DNA from: Candidatus Avimonas faecium
Lineage (GTDB): Bacteria; Bacillota; Clostridia; Oscillospirales; Acutalibacteraceae
Assembly: GCA_904419005.1 (NCBI GenBank)
Contig: CAJFQI010000002.1
Location: 1-64,000 of the forward strand
Length of the DNA: 64,000 nucleotides
Reading direction: 5' to 3'
Shown piece after piece: positions 50,586-59,366 of this stretch (positions are counted from its first letter, which is position 1; each line of letters opens with the position of its first letter). The notes under the pieces are model-generated. The model ran no database searches. It saw only the letters and a list, made by a program, of their open reading frames with translations, and was not told the origin of the DNA. The position numbers and the translations under genes are program-made.

Positions 50586-51803
50586 ATGGAACCCTTTGTG
50601 AAACGCCTGATTACGGTGGTTGTCTCCCTTTTCCTGATCGCTTATGTCGGCTATCAGGCCTACCAGGTGCTGTATAACCCGGTCAAGACCGAGACCGTGA
50701 CCAAATACAGCGTCTACGATACCATTGACACCGAGGGGATCGCCATCCGCAGCGAGACGAAAATCCCCGGGGAGGCGGACGGCTTCCTGCTGTATACGAT
50801 TGAAAACGGGAGCCGCGTTTCCAAGGGCGGCGTCGTTGCGGAGGTCTATCCCACCGAAGCGGACGCCAAGGCCCAGCAGGAGCTTGACAGCCTGAACCAG
50901 GAAATCGCCTCCCTGCAGCAGATTGAGCTCCAGGGGACGGCAAACCGGGTGAACCTTGACGTGATTGACAAGCAGATCAGCCAGCTGGTGGGGGAAATCA
51001 CGCAGGGGGTGAACGCCCTCTCCCTTTCGGATATGGCCGATTGGCGCGCCCGGCTGCTCGAGCTGATGAATAAACGGCAGATTACGGTGGGGACCGTGAC
51101 CGATTTCAGCGACCGCTTGGCCGCGCTTTCCGCGCAGAAGGCTTCCCTGGAAGGGGCCTTTTCCGCGGCGACGGCGTCAATCACCTCGCCGGACGCGGGC
51201 TATTTTGTAAACGATATTGATGGGTTTGAGGATGCGCTGACCGCAGAGAAAACCCTGCTTCTGACGCCCGAGGAGCTTTCCAAGCTGCTGGAGAGCGATC
51301 CGGGCGCCGGGTCGTCGGGCTATGTCGGCAAGGTGGTGCAGAATTACGAATGGTATTTTGCCTGCCTGATCCCCGCCGAGTATGCGGCGGAGGTGCGGAT
51401 TGACATGACCCCGACGCTGCTCTTTCCCTTTGTCACCAACGAGGCGGTTTCCGCCACCGTGGTGGCCGCCAACCGGGATAAAGAAGGAAATACGGCGGTG
51501 GTTTTTGAATGCTCCATCATGTCCAGCGAGCTGTCTGCGATGCGGGTGGAGCCGGTGCAGATTCGGCTTCGGCAGTACGAGGGGCTGCGGGTGCCCAGCA
51601 GCTGTATTATTAAAAACGACGAAGGGGAAAGCGGCGTGTATGCCCTGGTGGGGGATACCTGCACCTTCCGCCGGGTGAACATCCTGCACGCCGAGCCGGA
51701 CTACGTCATCTGCGAGGAGACGGACGAGGACGGCTATCTGAAGCTCTACGACGATATCATTACGGAAGGAAAGGGGCTTTACGATGGAAAGACCGTACGA
51801 TGA
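50586..51803 (+). CDS. HlyD-like membrane-fusion/adaptor protein
   Basis: A 405-residue envelope protein: a membrane anchor at about residues 8-30 (ITVVVSLFLIAYVGYQAYQVLY), then a barrel-sandwich segment (EGIAIRSETKIPGEADGFLLYTIENGSRVSKGGVVAEVYPTEADAKAQQELDSLNQEI). A coiled-coil stretch and a second half-motif (SPDAGYFVNDIDGFE) follow, then a beta-barrel region. This is the plan of HlyD-type adaptors, although no exporter gene is adjacent. Its fixed place before yggS-sepF suggests an envelope or division role; that is inference. TAGGAGGAAG precedes the ATG, and the gene overlaps yggS by 20 bases. Confidence 0.82.
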   Translation: MEPFVKRLITVVVSLFLIAYVGYQAYQVLYNPVKTETVTKYSVYDTIDTEGIAIRSETKIPGEADGFLLYTIENGSRVSKGGVVAEVYPTEADAKAQQELDSLNQEIASLQQIELQGTANRVNLDVIDKQISQLVGEITQGVNALSLSDMADWRARLLELMNKRQITVGTVTDFSDRLAALSAQKASLEGAFSAATASITSPDAGYFVNDIDGFEDALTAEKTLLLTPEELSKLLESDPGAGSSGYVGKVVQNYEWYFACLIPAEYAAEVRIDMTPTLLFPFVTNEAVSATVVAANRDKEGNTAVVFECSIMSSELSAMRVEPVQIRLRQYEGLRVPSSCIIKNDEGESGVYALVGDTCTFRRVNILHAEPDYVICEETDEDGYLKLYDDIITEGKGLYDGKTVR

Positions 51804-52503
51804 CATTCGGGAGAACCTGAAGGCGATTACGCAGACAATGGCGGAGGCCGCCGCCGCCTCCGGCCGGAGGCCGGAGGATGTGCAGCTTCTGGGGGTAACC
51901 AAAACCGTCCCTCCCGACCGAATCAACGCGGCGATTGAGGCCGGGGTGGACGCTATCGGCGAGAACCGCGTCCAGGAGTTCCTGGGCAAGCGGGACAGCC
52001 TGCATCTGGACGGCGTCGGCGTTCACCTGATCGGCCACCTGCAGACCAATAAGGTGTCAAAGATCGTGGGGCTGGTCGACATGATTGAGTCGATTGACAG
52101 CGTCCATCTGGCGAGGGCAGTGTCGGAGGCGTCGCTCCAGCGCGGCCTGGTCACCGACGTGCTGATAGAGGTAAATATTGGACGGGAGGAAGCGAAATCC
52201 GGCGTTTTCCAGGAGAATTTGGAGGAAGTGCTGGAAGAAATCCGCCCTTTCCCCGGAATCCGGGTGCGCGGGCTGATGACCGTCCCGCCGATTTTGGAAA
52301 CGGAAAGGGAAAAAAGGGCGGTTTTTGCCCAGATGTATAAACTGTTTATTGACATTAGGGCCAAAAACAGGGATAATGGAGTTATGGACGTTCTGTCTAT
52401 GGGCATGTCCGGGGATTATCGCGAGGCGATCCTTGAGGGGGCTACCCTTGTTCGGATCGGGTCGGCCTTGTTTGGCCGGCGGGCCTATCCCCCGCGCGGA
52501 TAA
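51784..52503 (+). CDS. YggS-family pyridoxal phosphate-binding protein (PLPBP, YlmE-like)
   Basis: A 239-residue single-domain TIM-barrel protein that carries PLP and helps keep vitamin B6 and amino acid pools in balance; it has no proven catalytic activity. LLGVTKTVPPDRINAAIEAGVDAIGENRVQEF includes the PLP Lys. VHLIGHLQTNKVSKIVGLVDMIESID, VLIEVNIGREEAKSGV, VRGLMTVPP and LSMGMSGDYREAILEGATLVRIGSALFG complete the signature. The start overlaps the HlyD-like gene by 20 bases. In Gram-positive genomes it precedes sepF in the ylm cluster, as here. Confidence 0.95.
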   Translation: MERPYDDIRENLKAITQTMAEAAAASGRRPEDVQLLGVTKTVPPDRINAAIEAGVDAIGENRVQEFLGKRDSLHLDGVGVHLIGHLQTNKVSKIVGLVDMIESIDSVHLARAVSEASLQRGLVTDVLIEVNIGREEAKSGVFQENLEEVLEEIRPFPGIRVRGLMTVPPILETEREKRAVFAQMYKLFIDIRAKNRDNGVMDVLSMGMSGDYREAILEGATLVRIGSALFGRRAYPPRG

Positions 52504-52661
52504 TCGGCCGCCGGACGCGTTTTTCTATGCTTTTGCGACCAGGGCCGCGCCGTTTGGCGCTTCGGCCCTGCCAAGGCCCCTGCCCTTCGGCCGCTGACCG
52601 GAAGAGGGCGGAAATAGAGAAAAATCCAGGGCAATCAAAAGGAAAGGACAGGATTGAAAAA

Positions 52662-53117
52662 ATGAGCCTGATCGACAAATTCAAAAATTTGATGAGCGAC
52701 CCGGAGGACGATGAGTTCGACGAAGAAGTAGACGACGGCATGGATTTTGTGACCAAGCCGGAGGAGACCGCCCCGGCTGCGGCCGATGTCCCGGCGGAGC
52801 CGGCGAAGCGCAGCAATAAGGTGGTCAACATCCACGCGACGGCGCAGCTGCAGGTGGTGCTGGTCAAGCCGGAGCGCTTTGACGATGCCAGCGCCGTAGC
52901 CGACCATCTCAACGCTAAGCGGACGGTGGTCCTCAACCTGGAGAGCGCCAATAAGGACGTTGCCCGCCGGATCCTCGACTTCCTGAGCGGCGTGGCTTAC
53001 GCCAACGACGGGCAGATCAAGAAGGTGGCCAACTGCACCTTCATCATCACCCCCTATAACGTGGGGATTATGGGCGACCTGCTTGACGAGCTGGAGAACA
53101 ATGGCCTCTACTTCTAA
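52662..53117 (+). CDS. sepF: Cell division protein SepF
   Basis: SepF tethers FtsZ to the membrane and shapes the division septum. The 151-residue protein has the N-terminal amphipathic membrane helix (MSLIDKFKNLMSD), an acidic spacer, and the SepF core: VVLVKPERFDDASAVADHLNAKRTVVLNLESANKDVARRILDFLSGVAYANDGQIKKVANCTFIITPYNV. The ATG at 52662 is chosen because the membrane helix begins there; the track's 45 extra residues are GC-rich junk. The 3' end overlaps ylmH by 17 bases. Confidence 0.95.
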   Translation: MSLIDKFKNLMSDPEDDEFDEEVDDGMDFVTKPEETAPAAADVPAEPAKRSNKVVNIHATAQLQVVLVKPERFDDASAVADHLNAKRTVVLNLESANKDVARRILDFLSGVAYANDGQIKKVANCTFIITPYNVGIMGDLLDELENNGLYF

Positions 53118-53913
53118 AAAGGACGAGGGCCCGGCTTCTGCCAGCGCGGAGGACGAGCTCCTACGCGCGGCGGTGCGGGACGCCGTCCGGTTGTGCGAGC
53201 GGCGCTCTGCCCCGCGTTTCCTCGGCTTTTTGGATGGGCGGCAGCGCGCCGTGGCGGCGGAGCTGGTACATACCACCCCGATTGAAAACGCCGTCTTTTG
53301 GGGCGGCTATCCGGAGGCGGAGCGGGTCTACCTCGGCGTGTTCCCGGACTATATGGCCTGGGAGGACGGAGGTCCCGGCGCCCCGCCGTATGCCTCTTTT
53401 CCCTTGACGGCGCTGGGCTTCCGTTACCGCAAGGCGGCAAAGCTCACCCACCGCGATTTCCTGGGGACGCTGCTTTCCTGCGGCGTGAAACGGGAAACCG
53501 TGGGGGATATCCTCTGCGGGGAGGGATTGGCGGTCGCCTTTTTGGACCGGGGGATTGCCGGTTTCCTGGCCGGGCAGATAGAAAAGGTCGGCGGGGAAGG
53601 GGTGACCCTCCTGCCGGATTACGACGGCGTCCTGCCGGGCTTCGGCGGGTTTCAGGAGATGCGGGACACGGTGGCCTCTCCCCGGCTGGATGCGGTGGTG
53701 AAGGTGGCCGCCGGCATCTCGCGGGAGGAAGCGGCCCGGCGGATCCAGGCGGGGCTGGTATCGGTCAACCACATCCCCTGCCTGTCGGTTTCTGCCGCGG
53801 TAAAGCAGGGGGACATCCTTTCGCTGCGGGGAGTCGGTCGCTTTGCGGTCGGGGAACTTGGGCCCTTATCCCGCAAAGGCCGCCTGTTTATCACCATCCG
53901 TAAGTATTTGTAG
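53101..53913 (+). CDS. ylmH: YlmH-like RNA-binding protein with S4 domain
   Basis: A 270-residue protein of the YlmH family. The N-terminal part has 'RFLGFLDGRQRAVAAELV' and 'VFWGGYPEAERVYLGVFPDYM', the middle 'LTALGFRYRKAAKLTHRDFLGTLLSCGVKRETVGDIL', and the C-terminal S4 domain 'RLDAVVKVAAGISREEAARRIQAGLVSVNHIP...VKQGDILSLRGVGRF'. In B. subtilis YlmH binds ribosome-associated tRNA as a quality-control factor; its clustering with division genes is long known. The ATG at 53101 with GGAGA just upstream is preferred to the TTG at 53083. It overlaps sepF, so the two are translationally coupled. Confidence 0.92.
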   Translation: MASTSKKDEGPASASAEDELLRAAVRDAVRLCERRSAPRFLGFLDGRQRAVAAELVHTTPIENAVFWGGYPEAERVYLGVFPDYMAWEDGGPGAPPYASFPLTALGFRYRKAAKLTHRDFLGTLLSCGVKRETVGDILCGEGLAVAFLDRGIAGFLAGQIEKVGGEGVTLLPDYDGVLPGFGGFQEMRDTVASPRLDAVVKVAAGISREEAARRIQAGLVSVNHIPCLSVSAAVKQGDILSLRGVGRFAVGELGPLSRKGRLFITIRKYL

Positions 53914-53989
53914 CGTCCCGCTTGCCTGCACAATCCGGCAAACGGGAATGATCAAGAGTTAATATCGTCGGAAAGGAAGGGCTCCCTGT

Positions 53990-54805
53990 ATGCTGACAGC
54001 CAACGAAATCCGCAACGTCACTTTTAACCGGAGCATGGGCGGCTATAAAACGGCGGAGGTGGACGCATTCTTAGACCAGTGCGCGGACACCGTCGCCGCC
54101 TTGACCTCCGAGAAGGCGGAGCTGGAAAAAAAGCTTGAGGTGCTCGCCGATAAGCTAGTGGAGTACCGCAACGAGGAGGACAGCATCCGCACGGCCCTGC
54201 TCAGCGCGCAGCGCCTGGGCGATACCGTGGTGCGCGAGGCCAATCACAAGGCCGGGCTGATCCTTGAGGATGCCAACATTAAAGCGGACAAGATCGTTGA
54301 TACCGCGCAGAAAAACATCGTTGATGCGCAGCAGGAGTTTGAACGGATCCGCCGCGAAATCACCGCTTTTAAAGCGCGGATGCTTTCGATTTACCGGGAG
54401 CACTTGGCGTTGATTGACGTGCTGCCGGAGGAGCCGGCGGAAAAGGCCCAAGCGGAGGATGCCGCGGAGGGGCAGCCGGCTGCCGCTGCCGGGGAGCCGG
54501 CACAGGACGCGGCGGAGGCGCCTGCCGCTCCGGCGGAGGAGCCGGCCTTTGAGCCGGTGGTGGAACAGAACCCGGAGGCGCCGGCGGTACCGAACAGCGA
54601 GGCCCAGGCGGCCCGCAGCGTGGTCTTGGATCTGCCGGTTTTGCAGGAGGAAGAGGCGCCGGATGCCCAGGCGGCTGTTCCAGCGACAGCGACGCCTGCG
54701 GCGGAGCCTGCCGCTTCCCGCTTCGGTGACCTGAAGTTTGGGGACGACTACGATATCTCCAAGGATACCGACGATGAGCCGGGGCCCTTCCGGCGCCGGA
54801 AATAA
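53990..54805 (+). CDS. divIVA: DivIVA-like polar/septal protein
   Basis: A 271-residue coiled-coil protein. The N-terminal lipid-binding domain is MLTANEIRNVTFNRSMGGYKTAEVDAFLDQCADTVAALTSEKAELEKKLEVLADKLVEYRNEEDSIRTALLSAQRLGDTVVREA, ending with the family's typical coiled coil through about residue 140. An Ala/Pro/Glu-rich region follows to residue 235, then a short tail (FGDLKFGDDYDISKD) common in clostridial DivIVA. It marks curved membrane at poles and septa and recruits wall and division factors. It is the last gene of the sepF-ylmH-divIVA set. Confidence 0.93.
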   Translation: MLTANEIRNVTFNRSMGGYKTAEVDAFLDQCADTVAALTSEKAELEKKLEVLADKLVEYRNEEDSIRTALLSAQRLGDTVVREANHKAGLILEDANIKADKIVDTAQKNIVDAQQEFERIRREITAFKARMLSIYREHLALIDVLPEEPAEKAQAEDAAEGQPAAAAGEPAQDAAEAPAAPAEEPAFEPVVEQNPEAPAVPNSEAQAARSVVLDLPVLQEEEAPDAQAAVPATATPAAEPAASRFGDLKFGDDYDISKDTDDEPGPFRRRK

Positions 54806-54819
54806 ACGGCATAAGAAAT

Positions 54820-54853
54820 AGGCGGCGAACCGTTTGCTCGGCCCGCCGCCTTT
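54820..54853 (+). terminator. Possible terminator after divIVA
   Basis: AGGCGGCG (54820-54827) pairs with CGCCGCCT (54844-54851) and is followed by TTG. The T-run is short, so some read-through into lspA is possible. Confidence 0.55.
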
Positions 54854-54934
54854 GCCCGTCCGGGGCTGTCCAGCCGTGGGAACGCCCGGGAGAACGTTTG
54901 TCATCCATTTGCACGGCAGAAACGGGGAAACTCT

Positions 54935-55519
54935 ATGTATCAGGCGTTTGTCCTGCTCACGGCGGCCGCGCTGATCCTGCTTGATCAATTTACCAAGCTG
55001 TTGGCGGTCGCCTTCCTTCAAGGGCAGGAGCCTTTTGTCATCATTCCCGGCGTGCTGGAGTTTAATTTTACCACCAATCCCGGCGTGGCCTTCGGCCTGT
55101 TCCCTGGGAACCGCTGGATTTTCATCGGTTTGACCGCCGTTGTGCTTGCGGCGATCCTTGTTGTGCTTCTTTCCGGGAAGGTCAAGGCGCACCGGATGGT
55201 GACGGTCAGCGGCGTTCTGATCGTGGCTGGCGGGTTGGGCAACCTCATTGACCGGGTGTTCCGCGGCGAAGTGGTGGATTTTATCTACTTTAAGCTGATC
55301 AATTTTCCGATTTTTAATTTGGCCGACTGCTATGTTGTAATCGGCGCCGCTTTGCTGTTGATTTTCTATCTGTTTTTGTTCAGCGAAGAAAAGATCAAGC
55401 CGAAAGCGCCCGAAAAAGCGGACACGGCGCCGGCTGCGGAGGGGGAGACGCCGGATGGAGCAACGCAGCAGGGAGGAACGGCGGACCCCGCCGCCGGAAA
55501 AAGCGGGGGAGAGGCTTGA
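54935..55519 (+). CDS. lspA: Lipoprotein signal peptidase LspA
   Basis: Signal peptidase II cuts the signal peptide from prolipoproteins after lipidation; the lipoprotein at 23.9 kb would be a client. The 194-residue protein has four membrane segments, the first being LLTAAALILLDQFTKLLAVAFL. The two catalytic Asp motifs are VAGGLGNLIDRVFRGEVVDFI and IFNLADCYVVIG. The C-terminal 45 residues are a charged cytoplasmic extension that overlaps the next gene by 65 bases. The ribosome binding site (GGGGA) is modest. Confidence 0.95.
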   Translation: MYQAFVLLTAAALILLDQFTKLLAVAFLQGQEPFVIIPGVLEFNFTTNPGVAFGLFPGNRWIFIGLTAVVLAAILVVLLSGKVKAHRMVTVSGVLIVAGGLGNLIDRVFRGEVVDFIYFKLINFPIFNLADCYVVIGAALLLIFYLFLFSEEKIKPKAPEKADTAPAAEGETPDGATQQGGTADPAAGKSGGEA

Positions 55520-56387
55520 CCGCTATCTCAGCCAGGAGCTGGAGGCGCCCCGTTCCCAGGTACAGGATTGGCTGGAACGGGGCTTCGTTTCTGCCGACGG
55601 CCTCAAGCGGGCGAAAAACTATCGCCTGCGCGGCGGGGAGGAAATTGTGGTTTCCCTGCCGGAGCCGGTGGCCTATGAGGCAAAGGCGGAGGCGATCCCC
55701 CTTGATATCGTCTATGAAGACAGCGACCTGCTGGTGGTCAACAAGCCCAAGGGCATGGTGGTCCATCCGGCGGCGGGCAATTACACCGGGACGCTTGTCA
55801 ACGCCCTGCTCGCCCATTGCGGGGACAGCCTTTCCGGGATCAACGGGGTCATGCGGCCGGGGATCGTCCACCGCATTGACAAGGACACCAGCGGCCTGCT
55901 GATCGTCGCGAAAAACGATCTGGCTCACCGCGGCTTGGCGGAACAGATCAAGCAGCACAGCTTTACCCGCATCTATGAAGCGGTGGTGGTCGGACGCCTG
56001 CCGGATGATGCGGGCACGATCAATGCGCCGATCGGCCGGCATCCCGTCCATAGAAAAAAGATGGCAGTGACCCCGAAGAATTCCAAGCCGGCGGTGACGC
56101 ACTATGAGGTGATCGCCCGTTACGCGGGCTATACCCATGTCCGGGTTCGGCTGGAAACCGGGCGCACCCACCAGATCCGGGTACACATGGCGTATATCGG
56201 CCATCCCGTGGCCGGGGATGCGGTGTATGGAGGCAGCCGGCAGCCCGCGCTGCTGCAGGGCCAGTGCCTTCACGCGCGGGTGATCGGGTTCCGCCATCCG
56301 CGGGATGGACGGTACATGGAGTTTACCAGCCCGCTTCCCCCGTATTTTACGGCGTTCCTGCGCACCCTGGGGGAGCCGGTCGGTTAG
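55455..56387 (+). CDS. RluA/RluD-family 23S rRNA pseudouridine synthase
   Basis: A 310-residue enzyme converting specific uridines to pseudouridine. An S4 domain comes first (GERLDRYLSQELEAPRSQVQDWLERGFVSADG...YRLRGGEEI). The catalytic domain has VVNKPKGMVVHPAAGNYTGTLVNALLAH and RPGIVHRIDKDTSGLLIVAKND, with the catalytic Asp in HRIDKDTSG. TGRTHQIRVHMAYIGHPVAGD ends the fold. GGAGGGGGAG lies inside lspA, 7 bases before the ATG. The lspA-rluD pairing is conserved in Firmicutes; exact target bases are not readable. Confidence 0.94.
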   Translation: MEQRSREERRTPPPEKAGERLDRYLSQELEAPRSQVQDWLERGFVSADGLKRAKNYRLRGGEEIVVSLPEPVAYEAKAEAIPLDIVYEDSDLLVVNKPKGMVVHPAAGNYTGTLVNALLAHCGDSLSGINGVMRPGIVHRIDKDTSGLLIVAKNDLAHRGLAEQIKQHSFTRIYEAVVVGRLPDDAGTINAPIGRHPVHRKKMAVTPKNSKPAVTHYEVIARYAGYTHVRVRLETGRTHQIRVHMAYIGHPVAGDAVYGGSRQPALLQGQCLHARVIGFRHPRDGRYMEFTSPLPPYFTAFLRTLGEPVG

Positions 56388-56482
56388 TCCGGCAGAGACC
56401 GGATGCATCCTGCCCAAAAGGCCGGCAATCAGACAAACGAGGCGGTTTTCCCCGCTCCGGGGCCGCCGGAAAGGCTTTGAAA

Positions 56483-57334
56483 ATGGATTCCATTGCATTC
56501 GACAAAAACCGCCCTTTTGAAGGGATACTATTGCTGAGCGACCTTGACGGCACTCTGCTTGATCGGAAAAAGGAGATCCCGGCCCGGAATCTCCAGGCGA
56601 TCCGCCGGTTTCAGGAAATGGGCGGCTTGTTTTCGATTGCCACCGGCCGCTGCCCCCGCTCCGCCGAGCTGGTAGCGCGGTTGGCGGGAGTGAACTGCCC
56701 GGCTGTTACCCTGAACGGCGCGGTGGTCTATGATTTTGCCGCCGACCGCCCGGCCAGCCAAAGCTGCCTGCCGGAGCAGTACCGGGAGATCCTGCGGGAC
56801 GTGCACGCCCATTTCCCGTCGGCCGGGCTGCAGGTATATGTGGGTTCGGATATCTATATTGTGCATCCCAACGAGATTGTGGAACGGCTTTTCCACATTG
56901 AGCATATTGAGAAATGCCGGCAGGAGGCCTCCTTTGACACGATACCGCCGCAGGCAAATAAGGTGCTGATCGGCGAGGAAAACCGGGAATTGCAAAAGAT
57001 CCGCCGCTTTCTTGAGGGCCGGCTGGACGGCATGTACGGCATGTTTACTGAGGAGCAGTATTACGAGCTGCTGCCGGCCCGCGCCAACAAAGGGCAGGGC
57101 GTCCGCAGGGTGGCGGAGCTGTGCGGCATCAATCCAGCCAGCGTCGCGGTCGTGGGGGATTATTACAACGACGTGGATATGCTCCAGTCGGCCGCCTATC
57201 CGATGGTGGCGGGCAACGCGCCGGACGATGTGAAAATTTTTGCCCGCTACATTGCCGGGGACTGCGACGGCGGTGTGGTGGCGGATGCGATTGAGCATAT
57301 GGAACGCCGGCTGCTGCAGCGCGGAAAGCTGTAA
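56483..57334 (+). CDS. Cof-type HAD hydrolase
   Basis: A 283-residue HAD phosphatase of the Cof group. Motif I is LLSDLDGTLLDRK, motif II FSIATGRC, the conserved Lys is in ARANKGQGVRRV, and motif IV is VVGDYYNDVDMLQSAAYPMVAGNA. The canonical 'GDN.ND' is here GDYYND, a change of Asn to Tyr in motif IV also seen in other HAD members. Substrates are probably phosphorylated sugars or cofactors. The ATG at 56483 is chosen because GGAAAGG precedes it; the track's upstream extension overlaps the pseudouridine synthase and is not coding. Confidence 0.9.
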   Translation: MDSIAFDKNRPFEGILLLSDLDGTLLDRKKEIPARNLQAIRRFQEMGGLFSIATGRCPRSAELVARLAGVNCPAVTLNGAVVYDFAADRPASQSCLPEQYREILRDVHAHFPSAGLQVYVGSDIYIVHPNEIVERLFHIEHIEKCRQEASFDTIPPQANKVLIGEENRELQKIRRFLEGRLDGMYGMFTEEQYYELLPARANKGQGVRRVAELCGINPASVAVVGDYYNDVDMLQSAAYPMVAGNAPDDVKIFARYIAGDCDGGVVADAIEHMERRLLQRGKL

Positions 57335-57353
57335 ACCGCGGCCGGATAAAATG

Positions 57354-57396
57354 ACGAGGGGTACGGCAAAACGAATGATTTTGCCGTACCCCTCGT
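57354..57396. terminator. Perfect 18-bp bidirectional terminator-like hairpin
   Basis: ACGAGGGGTACGGCAAAA pairs perfectly with TTTTGCCGTACCCCTCGT around CGAATGA, between the convergent HAD and anti-sigma genes. On the minus strand the stem is followed by CATTTTATC. Confidence 0.85.
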
Positions 57397-57453
57397 TGCC
57401 TCTCATTCCGGGCATCCTCTTGAAAGCGGAGCGCAGCTCCCGGCCCGGATTGG

Positions 57454-58617
57454 TTACTCCGGAAGGGCGGATTCGTCCGGATCGGTATAGACGATCTCGT
57501 AGCCGGTGCAGTTTTCCAGCACATAGCCCATAAAGCCCTGCGCCGCTTCCTGCCCGATATAAAAGGCCTTGCCGGTATCAAGGATATTGGTGGTGAGATA
57601 CCCATCCTCGGTAATCCCCAGGCTGATGTTCGTATACCCCAGGAGGGGGATATCAACGCTGACGCTCATGGCGTCTAGGAACGTATTCGCGTCGGACCAG
57701 ACGTTGGGCAGGCCGGTGTCCGCCAGCAGCCACTCCCAAACGGCTTCGTCCGGAAGGTCGGGAAACTCGATCTGTGCGTATTGGCCGCCTGCCTTGCGCT
57801 CGTTGTACCAGGCGGAACCCAGGGACAGGGTTTCCCGCAGGTTCAGGTCGTCGATCAGCTGCCCCAGCGTTTCCGGGCGGTAGAGGCTGTTGCGGTAGAC
57901 GTAAAAGGCGGTTTCCCCCTCAAACCGGACAGCGACTGCGCAGGCGTCCGCGATCCCCTGTATGCGGTGGACGGCGCCGGGCATGGTGTGGGTTTCCCCG
58001 GTGTAGTTATCCTGGCCGGACAACACCGCGTCCCCGAGCTTTTCGCCTACCTGGCCGGCCTCAAGCTGCGCTGTTGTCCCGTCGTAGGAGGCCCCGCCAA
58101 AGGGCAGGTGGATGTACTGCTCGCTGATTCCCAGTTCCTCCCAGTGCGGGAGGGGAGCGGTGTTCGGCTCGGAGGCGGTGGAAGCGGGCGCCTGCTTGAT
58201 CGGCCATCGGGAGGCGGCCAGATGCCGCAGGAGGATCGTCCCGCCGAGGACAACCAGGCACAGGCAGGCCGCCAGAGCGCCCCAGCGCAGGAGGCGGTGC
58301 TTTTTCCGCCGAGCAAGGCCGCCAGGAGGCGCTTTGCCGTCCGGCGGCACCGTCCGCCGCCTGGCCGCTCCCGTTTGCTCAGCCGGGCTTTCCGCCGTAT
58401 CCGGCAATCCCGCTTCCACAAGGTAGCGGCCGGCGATGCCGCCGACCGCCGTCAGAAGGCGTTCGGCTCCTTTCTTCTTTCCTGTGTCCGCCGGATGGGA
58501 CGTGTCCACCGGGGATGCAGGCCCTCCAGCCGGCGCGGGCCGCTCCGCCGTATCCTGCCGTCCGGTTTGGGCCTGCGGGCGGCTGCCGGAGTCTTTGCGA
58601 TTGGGCCAGTCCTTCAT
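57454..58617 (-). CDS. Putative anti-sigma factor, membrane-anchored
   Basis: A 387-residue single-pass protein encoded directly after an ECF sigma factor, with start and stop overlapping as ATGA. The cytoplasmic N-terminus (about 1-105) is Pro/Ala/Gly-rich. One membrane segment (about 108-132, LLRWGALAACLCLVVLGGTILLRHLAA) leads to an outer domain of about 250 residues that carries a beta-rich 'FEGETAFYVYRNSLYRPETLGQLIDDLNL' region and repeated 'LG/TG.GY' strands. This topology and gene order fit an anti-sigma factor that senses the outside and holds its sigma at the membrane. No zinc-binding anti-sigma motif is seen, so the role is inferred from context. Confidence 0.65.
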   Translation of the reverse strand: MKDWPNRKDSGSRPQAQTGRQDTAERPAPAGGPASPVDTSHPADTGKKKGAERLLTAVGGIAGRYLVEAGLPDTAESPAEQTGAARRRTVPPDGKAPPGGLARRKKHRLLRWGALAACLCLVVLGGTILLRHLAASRWPIKQAPASTASEPNTAPLPHWEELGISEQYIHLPFGGASYDGTTAQLEAGQVGEKLGDAVLSGQDNYTGETHTMPGAVHRIQGIADACAVAVRFEGETAFYVYRNSLYRPETLGQLIDDLNLRETLSLGSAWYNERKAGGQYAQIEFPDLPDEAVWEWLLADTGLPNVWSDANTFLDAMSVSVDIPLLGYTNISLGITEDGYLTTNILDTGKAFYIGQEAAQGFMGYVLENCTGYEIVYTDPDESALPE

Positions 58618-59174
58618 ACGGAAATCCCTTCTTCCTCCAAATAGGCTTTGAGCTGTTTGCGCAGGCGGAAAAGCTGCGATTTCAGCCGGCTTTCGGGGAT
58701 ACCTTCAGCCTCTGCCAGCTTTGCCAGTGGCTGAAGGTACCAATATCGGCGGACAAAGAGACGACGCTTTTTGAGCGGTAGGCCGGCCAGAAACCCGTTG
58801 AGCGCCTCCGCCAGCACGCGCTGCTCGGCCATAGCTTCCGTACCGCGCCTGTCGGGCAGGCAGTCTTCCAGCTCATTCAGGGCCAGAGGGACCTGCCCGC
58901 CGCCCCGGCGCTGTGTGCCGGCCTGGCGGCGCCGGTTGAGCGCCAGATTGCGCGTGATCCGGCCAAGATAGGTCGACAATTGCGCAGGCCTGGCCGGAGG
59001 AATTGCCTCCCACGCGCGCAGCAGGGAGGTGTTGACGCATTCCTCGGCGTCCTCCCGGCTGTCAAGGATCGCGTAGGCAATGGCGCGGCAGTAGCCGGCG
59101 TACTTTTTTTGGCTTTCCGCTATCGCGTTTTCGGAGCGCTCCCAGTACAATTCCACAATCTGCCGGTCATCCAT
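58614..59174 (-). CDS. ECF-type RNA polymerase sigma factor
   Basis: A 186-residue sigma-70 family protein. Region 2 reads 'IVELYWERSENAIAESQKKYAGYCRAIAYAILDSREDAEECVNTSLLRAWEAIPPARPAQLSTYLGRITRNLALNRRR', and region 4 'LPLKKRRLFVRRYWYLQPLAKLAEAEGIPESRLKSQLFRLRKQLKAYLEEEGI'. ECF factors direct RNA polymerase to stress or envelope genes when freed from their anti-sigma, here probably the overlapping downstream gene. The ATG at 59174 is chosen because GGGGAGG lies upstream and homology begins there; the track's 39 extra residues are unsupported. TATACT at 59212-59217 on the minus strand is a possible -10. Confidence 0.9.
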   Translation of the reverse strand: MDDRQIVELYWERSENAIAESQKKYAGYCRAIAYAILDSREDAEECVNTSLLRAWEAIPPARPAQLSTYLGRITRNLALNRRRQAGTQRRGGGQVPLALNELEDCLPDRRGTEAMAEQRVLAEALNGFLAGLPLKKRRLFVRRYWYLQPLAKLAEAEGIPESRLKSQLFRLRKQLKAYLEEEGISV

Positions 59175-59366
59175 GCCGCCGCCTCCCCGGATGTTGATAA
59201 GGCCTTTCATTAGTATACACCCCAAAAGCAGGGTTTGGTTGCACGGACATTCCACTTTTTGATGTACAACCGGATGCAGCGGCTGCCTCATGCCGTAGCG
59301 GGGATCAGGCTTGGGAGCTCTGGCGCGAGGATGTCCAAGAAAAAAGGAGGGTTCGGTTTTCGCTGG

